A stretch of DNA of 35,929 nucleotides from Ruminococcus sp. (GTDB lineage Bacteria; Bacillota; Clostridia; Oscillospirales; Ruminococcaceae): the NCBI GenBank assembly GCA_017935865.1, contig JAGBGT010000119.1, positions 1-35,929 on the forward strand, in the 5' to 3' direction. Under the pieces are notes generated by a model, which was not told the DNA's origin, did no database searches, and saw nothing but the letters and a program-made list of their open reading frames with translations. The position numbers were made by a program, and so were the translations under genes. Below, in pieces: positions 31,140 to 35,929 of the stretch; position 1 is the first letter of the stretch; each line of letters begins with the position of its first letter.

Positions 31140-33497
31140 ATGAAAGAATACGCACGGGAAGTATTGACCGTTTCAGGCGGACTGATAGTGCCGGCAATAC
31201 TGGTAATAGCGGTGCTCGGGCTTATCAGGCTGCTGAACAGACCAGCCGTACCGGAGACGCAGATCAAAGAGTCAGCGCCGCTGCCGACTCCGAAGAAGAA
31301 AATGACTGCCTCAACGATACTGCTTCTCATCGGAACGGCGTTTATCGTTTTTGCATCAATTGCCTTTGTTGCGGCTAACTGGAATGACATGGAGCCGGCA
31401 GGAAAGGTATTCACTCTGCTGGGCGCGTCGGTTACGGCATTTGCTGTCAGCGCAGTGCTGAATGCCGCGGTCAAGCTGAAACGAACTTCTGTTTCCTTTT
31501 ATGCAATGGGAACGCTCATAGCAGCCGTTGCATTTATAACAGCCGGATATTACAAGCTTTTCGGAAGCTGGTTCAGCGTAGGCGGCGACGGCGAGATGCT
31601 GCTCTACGGAATTGCTGCCATGATAGTCGCGGCAGTCTCACTTTTTGGATATAATTTTTATAAAAACACGGCGATGTACTACATAGGCTTCTCCTTTGCG
31701 GCTTTCGCGATCATTATGTTCTGCGGTCAGATCTCCAGCAATAGTGGGGCGTTTTTCGTTCTCCTTATCGCAGTGCAGTTCATCATGACGGCTGTTACAG
31801 AGCTGTTTGCTCCCGGAAGCGGAAAAAGCTGGGGCAAGCCTCTGAAAACGGTTGCCAGAGCTGCCGCCTGCGTTTATGCTTCTATCGCCCTGCTTTATGT
31901 TTATATCTTCTTTGCGGACACGGATTCATATGCGCTTATGATATTGGCTGCTGTTCTTGTTCAGTTGTTTTTCTACGGAATTTATAAAAAGTCCGCTGCT
32001 CTCATAATAGCTGCCGATATTTTCGCATATTACACTGCTATGATGGTTTCCATCCATGTGGAGACGGCATACAAGACAGCCGCCGCAAAAATCGTATTTT
32101 CCGGCTTGACGCTGCTGATTTATGCTGCAAACAGATTTATCAAGAGATTTGGCAATGCCGAGCGCGTTACTGCTCTCGCGGTGGCAGTTCTGGGAGCTTT
32201 TGTAGCTATGGATTCATCGGCTCCGATTCTTCTCAAGATCGCCGCACCTCTCCTGGTGTCCGCCGCGATCTGGGAGTTCGCCTTTAACAAGAATATCGTG
32301 ATCCAGTACGCTGCCGGAATCCTTTCTCCGTTCATGCCGTTTCTGGTGACAGTGACGATAAGCGACAGCATCAGAATGAATGTGGGATACGAGAATTTTG
32401 TGGTTAAGCCCCTGGCTTTCTGCGGATATGCCCTGCTCTGTATGGCTGCTGCTGCGGCTGCCCTGTTTATGAGGAAGATCTGTTTTCCGTTTCATGCGAA
32501 GCATCCTCTTAAAACCCAGGCATTTATCTACGCAAACCTTACGGCAGCCGGGATCGCTTTGATAGCTATTGCCGAAAGCACCGAAATTTCCGTTATCATT
32601 CTTGTTCTCTGTGCAGTTCAGTTTGCGCTGTCATGCCTGCCCCGGGCGAATTTCACGGCTCTGGCATCATCAATAGCCGCGCTTATCACGATCTGTGAAA
32701 TTATCGGCGACCTTGTGCCTGCCAATTATGTAAACCTGGAAAACTGTATTTATACGACATTAACGGCTGCTGTTCTTGTTGCCTCCAGATTTGTTTTCCC
32801 CGAAAGCATCATCAGGATCGGAAAAGAAAAAAGGATCGCCGCCGACGTTTTCCTCTTCACCGCCTGGCTGCCCCTTTGCTGCATCAGGAGTACCGGAGAT
32901 TATTTCAGATTCCTGACTACTCTCGCGCTGGCGTTTTATGCGGCGGCATTCATCAAGAATCGTACAGAACGGGAAGCAAAATCCTATATCCTGACCGGCT
33001 CGGCTGCTCTCGTTGCACTGGCTCTGCTGCGGCGTCCGTTCCTGCTTTTCGACTCCGATACTGTTTCAACTAAGATCAATCTGCTGATATTTGTGCTTCT
33101 GGGAATCGCCGGAAAGCTTATCTGGCGGCAGATGAAGCTGGTTTCCAAGCTCCTCTCCACAACGATCTTTGTATCGTGCTTTGCATCGCTGATAATTGAC
33201 GGCATTGTCCATGACGGCGTTCTCAACAGGATCTTTGTCCTCTGCGTAACGGCTCTTGTGCTGGTGCTCTCGTTTATCTGGAAAAGCAAGACCTGGTTTA
33301 TCGCATCATCGGTGTCCCTTGTGGTGCTGACCGGATTCTTCATGCACGAGTATATCGCCTCCGCAGGCTGGTGGATATATCTGCTGGCTGTGGGTATTAT
33401 TCTTGTGACTGTTGCCGCGGTCAACGAAGCCTGCCGGAAAAAAGGCGAAAACGTGCTGACAACAGTGGAGAGAAAGCTTTCCGACTGGACTTGGTAA
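31140..33497 (+). CDS. Polytopic membrane protein, DUF2157-like
   Basis: Very hydrophobic protein of 785 residues with about 20 membrane segments, most in pairs. The first (about 12-30) is followed by a short Pro/Lys-rich cytoplasmic loop (ESAPLPTPKKK, about 45-54), then near-continuous hydrophobic helices. The segment ILLLIGTAFIVFASIAFVAANWNDM near 60-84 has the look of DUF2157-type membrane proteins, and the end (WWIYLLAVGIILVTVAAVNEACR) matches the typical terminal helix of the same group. No catalytic motif is visible. The start at 31140 is preceded by AAAGGAC. It is 16 bases upstream of a histidine kinase gene, so it may be a partner or sensor accessory for that pair (inference). Confidence 0.75.
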   Translation: MKEYAREVLTVSGGLIVPAILVIAVLGLIRLLNRPAVPETQIKESAPLPTPKKKMTASTILLLIGTAFIVFASIAFVAANWNDMEPAGKVFTLLGASVTAFAVSAVLNAAVKLKRTSVSFYAMGTLIAAVAFITAGYYKLFGSWFSVGGDGEMLLYGIAAMIVAAVSLFGYNFYKNTAMYYIGFSFAAFAIIMFCGQISSNSGAFFVLLIAVQFIMTAVTELFAPGSGKSWGKPLKTVARAAACVYASIALLYVYIFFADTDSYALMILAAVLVQLFFYGIYKKSAALIIAADIFAYYTAMMVSIHVETAYKTAAAKIVFSGLTLLIYAANRFIKRFGNAERVTALAVAVLGAFVAMDSSAPILLKIAAPLLVSAAIWEFAFNKNIVIQYAAGILSPFMPFLVTVTISDSIRMNVGYENFVVKPLAFCGYALLCMAAAAAALFMRKICFPFHAKHPLKTQAFIYANLTAAGIALIAIAESTEISVIILVLCAVQFALSCLPRANFTALASSIAALITICEIIGDLVPANYVNLENCIYTTLTAAVLVASRFVFPESIIRIGKEKRIAADVFLFTAWLPLCCIRSTGDYFRFLTTLALAFYAAAFIKNRTEREAKSYILTGSAALVALALLRRPFLLFDSDTVSTKINLLIFVLLGIAGKLIWRQMKLVSKLLSTTIFVSCFASLIIDGIVHDGVLNRIFVLCVTALVLVLSFIWKSKTWFIASSVSLVVLTGFFMHEYIASAGWWIYLLAVGIILVTVAAVNEACRKKGENVLTTVERKLSDWTW

Positions 33498-33513
33498 CAG
33501 GAGTTGACGGAAA

Positions 33514-35112
33514 ATGGTTACAATAATTTCAGTTACTTTGCTTCTCACAGGGCTGGGAGGCATGATGGGCACGGTGGTATGGATCCTCCGCCGCGGCAAT
33601 AACAATCCCATGACACGGGATTTTGTAGGCTGCCAGCTTTCCGTCGCCCTGTGGCTCATATCGCAGTTGCTGATACTTTTTTCCGTCACCGAAAAACAGT
33701 TGTTTATCAGCTATTTCATAGGAAATGCCGGAATCTGCGCTTTTGCACCTCTGTGGCTGATGTTTTCAGCCGAGTATTCGGAATCGGTCCGGGAGAGCCG
33801 CATCTTCAACAGAGTTCTCCCGGCGGTTTCGGCTGCCATGCTTATCTTCGTTTCCCTGAATCCCTTTCACAAGCTGTACTACGCTTCTTTCGGGAAAGGA
33901 AATATTCGCTATGGCGCGGCGTTTTATGTCTTTCAGTTGCTCTTTTATGTGATGATAACCTGGGGTATCTCGCTGATACTCATACGTCAGACAAAGCGTG
34001 ACGGTTCCGCGGCAAATCAGTCGGTGCTGCTTGCCCTTGCGGCGGCTGTACCGCTGGTGATAAACATATTTTATGTAACAGGCATCATGAAATCAAAAAT
34101 GGAGCCTACGCCGCTGTTTTTTGCCTTTTCTGTCGTTATGGTACAGATCGCTATACGCCGGTACGGGCTGCTGAACATCAACCGTATTGCGATATATGAC
34201 ATGGTCAGAAATATCTCCGAGGCAATGATAGTTTTCGATGCAGAGGGTAAAATGACCTATACGAACAAGTCTGCGGAGCTGCTCCTCCCGGTGGAGGACA
34301 AGCCGGAGCTTCCGGTGTTTCTCGGCAGGCTTTCAGAGCTTGGCGGAGCTGAATTATCCGTGGAGACTGCCTCGGCGGAGTTGACGCTGGATGGCGACAA
34401 GTACAGCCTCCGGAGCAGCCTATGCCTGAATGACAAGGGTACAGCCATTGCAAGGACGCTTATCATCAATAACATATCCGAATATTACGAACTTGCAGAG
34501 GCAGAAAAAAGACTTTCCATTGAGCAGGAGCGCAACAGGATAGCCCAGGAGATACACGATTCAGCAGGTCACACGTTTACCATGATAAGCTCCATCGCAA
34601 AAATTCTCCATGCCGGGGCGGCAAACGGAGAGACAGAAAGATCGCAGCTTCTGGAGTATACCGGGGAGATAGACGGTCTGGCGCGGAGCGGTGTGACTCA
34701 GCTTCGGTGCTCCATAAACAATCTCCGTGACGACAGCTTTCTTGCTACCGTTTCCGGAGCTGTCAGGACGGTTACGGAGGCGGTGCGGAATATTGCCGTC
34801 GACCTCTGCATACAGGGAGAGGAGGACGGCAGCTTTGGCTTTTGTGTGCGGCAGGTGTACGACTGCACCCGGGAGACGGTGACAAACGCCATTCGGTATT
34901 CCTCAGCGGAGAGGATAGACATTATCCTGAAATTCCTGAGCGACCGCCTGGAGCTGTACATTTTCGACAATGGCTGCGGCTGTGGAGAGATAAATGAAAA
35001 CGACGGTCTCAAAGGTATCCGCAGCCGTATAGAAGAGCTTGGCGGAACTGTCCGCTTTGGCTCAGTTGAGGGCGAGGGTTTTTCCACGATAATAAAAATT
35101 CCCAAGAGGTGA
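33514..35112 (+). CDS. Sensor histidine kinase with seven-transmembrane N-terminus (HisKA_3 type)
   Basis: Membrane kinase of 532 residues. Seven hydrophobic spans occupy about residues 1-230, resembling the 7TM histidine-kinase sensor fold. A PAS-like region (about 232-325; EAMIVFDAEGKMTYTNKSAELLL) and a HisKA_3 dimerisation helix (QERNRIAQEIHDSAGHTF) with phospho-acceptor His348 follow. The HATPase domain (about 435-530) shows CTRETVTNAIRYSSAE and DNGCGCGEINENDGLKGIRSR. This places it in the NarX/LiaS/DesK kinase class. Start at 33514 with GGAG ten bases upstream. It is between the large membrane protein and its response regulator (four-base gap). Ligand unknown; a membrane or hydrophobic signal is plausible given no large extracellular domain. 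Confidence 0.93.
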   Translation: MVTIISVTLLLTGLGGMMGTVVWILRRGNNNPMTRDFVGCQLSVALWLISQLLILFSVTEKQLFISYFIGNAGICAFAPLWLMFSAEYSESVRESRIFNRVLPAVSAAMLIFVSLNPFHKLYYASFGKGNIRYGAAFYVFQLLFYVMITWGISLILIRQTKRDGSAANQSVLLALAAAVPLVINIFYVTGIMKSKMEPTPLFFAFSVVMVQIAIRRYGLLNINRIAIYDMVRNISEAMIVFDAEGKMTYTNKSAELLLPVEDKPELPVFLGRLSELGGAELSVETASAELTLDGDKYSLRSSLCLNDKGTAIARTLIINNISEYYELAEAEKRLSIEQERNRIAQEIHDSAGHTFTMISSIAKILHAGAANGETERSQLLEYTGEIDGLARSGVTQLRCSINNLRDDSFLATVSGAVRTVTEAVRNIAVDLCIQGEEDGSFGFCVRQVYDCTRETVTNAIRYSSAERIDIILKFLSDRLELYIFDNGCGCGEINENDGLKGIRSRIEELGGTVRFGSVEGEGFSTIIKIPKR

Positions 35113-35116
35113 AGCT

Positions 35117-35743
35117 ATGATAAATGTTATAATTGCCGATGATGTTCAGATAATCCGCAGCGGGCTGAGAGCCGTTCTTGGCGGAGACAGCGGTATCAGG
35201 GTCGTGGGCGAGGCGACTGACGGCAAAGAGGCGTATGAGCTGGCGGTACGGCTGCGCCCGGATGTGGTGCTCATGGATATGCGGATGCCGGATTTTGACG
35301 GCGGATACGGCACGAAGCAGATAAAAGAAAAAGTCCCCGGAGTCAAGGTGCTGGTGCTGACCACTTTTGACGATAAAGAAACCGTGGAAAAGGCGGTCGC
35401 CAGCGGTGCGGACGGCTATATCCTGAAAGAAATGGACAGCGAGCAGGTGATAAACTCTATTCGCGCGGTGGCAGGCGGAATAAGCGTTTTCTGCAACAAT
35501 ATTTTTGATTCCATAAAAAAAGAAACAGCCCTGCGGCAGGAGCCGAAAAGTTTCGATCTTACGGAGCGAGAGACCGATTTTCTGCGGCTTATCTGCGAGG
35601 GCTGTGACAATAAGGAGATTGCCGGGCGGCTGTTTTTAGCCGAGGGCACTGTCCGGAACGGCATATCGCGTCTTTTGGAAAAGCTTGGTATGAAAGACAG
35701 GACTCAGCTTGCTGTTTTTGCAATAAAGAACAACATTGTGTAG
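35117..35743 (+). CDS. NarL/LuxR-family response regulator
   Basis: Cytoplasmic two-component regulator of 208 residues. The receiver domain (about 1-120) has the acidic pair DD (8-9), phospho-acceptor Asp54 in VLMDMRMPDFDG, and the T/K switch (LTTFDD, ILKEMD). The DNA-binding domain (about 145-208) has the LuxR helix-turn-helix, LTERETDFLRLICEGCDNKEIAGRLFLAEGTVRNGISRLLEKLG. Start at 35117 is preceded by GAGGTGAAG. It partners with the kinase four bases upstream. The inverted repeats upstream of the operon are natural candidates for its sites, which would make the operon self-regulated (inference). The right hairpin array begins three bases after its stop. Confidence 0.95.
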   Translation: MINVIIADDVQIIRSGLRAVLGGDSGIRVVGEATDGKEAYELAVRLRPDVVLMDMRMPDFDGGYGTKQIKEKVPGVKVLVLTTFDDKETVEKAVASGADGYILKEMDSEQVINSIRAVAGGISVFCNNIFDSIKKETALRQEPKSFDLTERETDFLRLICEGCDNKEIAGRLFLAEGTVRNGISRLLEKLGMKDRTQLAVFAIKNNIV

Positions 35744-35745
35744 CA

Positions 35746-35920
35746 AATGGCAGGGTTTGGGGCAGCGCCCCAAGTCGGCGCAGCCGACAAACACCGGGTT
35801 TCCAAAGGGACAATGTCCCTTTGGCAGAGTCCAGAGGCAGCACCTCTGGCAGGGTTTGGGACGGAGTCCCAAATCGACCGCAGGTCGATGCAGCCTTCAG
35901 GCGCTCCGCAAAGGGTGAAT
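35746..35920 (-). repeat. Array of short GC-rich hairpins (right copy, inverted)
   Basis: Read on the minus strand it follows the series of the left array: TTCACCCTTTGCGGAGCGCCTGAAGG-like lead-in, ATCGACC/GGTCGAT, TTGGGAC/GTCCCAA, CCAGAGG/CCTCTGG, CAAAGGGACA/TGTCCCTTTG, GTCGGC/GCCGAC, TTGGGGC/GCCCCAA, separated by the same ACCCTG, ACTCTG and GAAACCCGGT linkers. Stems differ from the left copy in paired positions, which keeps base pairing. It begins immediately after the response regulator gene. Confidence 0.85.
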
Positions 35921-35929
35921 TTCAAAACA

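Overview
The window looks like chromosomal DNA of a Ruminococcus-like member of the Oscillospiraceae (Clostridia). The grounds are Gram-positive, low-to-mid-GC gene content (RNase J, GdpP, LCP protein, reverse-order rubrerythrin, AGCS symporter), sigma-A type promoters (TTGACA-17/18-TATAAT) in front of AGGAGG-like ribosome sites, a permuted GH3 beta-glucosidase of the kind described in rumen fibrolytic bacteria, and abundant short hairpin repeats. I see no tRNA, rRNA, prophage, IS transposase or CRISPR array.

Layout from left to right. 1-326 is an array of short hairpins. 327-4939 (minus) is an rlmB operon continuing into a large membrane protein that resembles a P-type ATPase without its catalytic residues, and then an LCP cell-wall glycopolymer ligase. 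5164-7083 (minus) is a soluble LacI-type sensor fused to a GGDEF domain, divergent from a secreted VanY-type D,D-carboxypeptidase lipoprotein (7423-8652). 8749-10405 is a small redox block: reverse rubrerythrin and a small NrdD-tail-like protein on the minus strand, facing a Crp/Fnr regulator across a perfect 16-bp palindrome. 10487-16591 (plus) holds uppP, the GH3 enzyme with an ArsC-like protein, and glmS. 16668-18173 (minus) encodes a PH-domain protein and an FkbM-type methyltransferase. 18353-27224 (minus) is a tight six-gene housekeeping operon, rnj-gdpP-rplI-dnaB-tilS-ftsH, whose promoter lies about 425 bases upstream of rnj behind a leader carrying two hairpin elements. 27709-28947 (minus) is an AGCS amino-acid symporter. 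29052-35743 (plus) holds two bacterial-PH membrane proteins, a very hydrophobic 785-residue protein, and a 7TM histidine kinase with its LuxR-type response regulator. 35746-35920 repeats the left-end hairpin array in inverted orientation.

Much of the window concerns the envelope: undecaprenyl phosphate recycling (UppP), amino-sugar supply (GlmS), wall polymer attachment (LCP), D-Ala trimming (VanY type), c-di-AMP breakdown (GdpP) and a probable membrane-sensing two-component system. The most unusual items are the catalytically dead P-type ATPase-like protein in the rlmB-LCP operon, the covarying hairpin arrays at both ends, and a MITE-like palindromic element present as one long and one short copy, each flanked by a 4-bp direct repeat.
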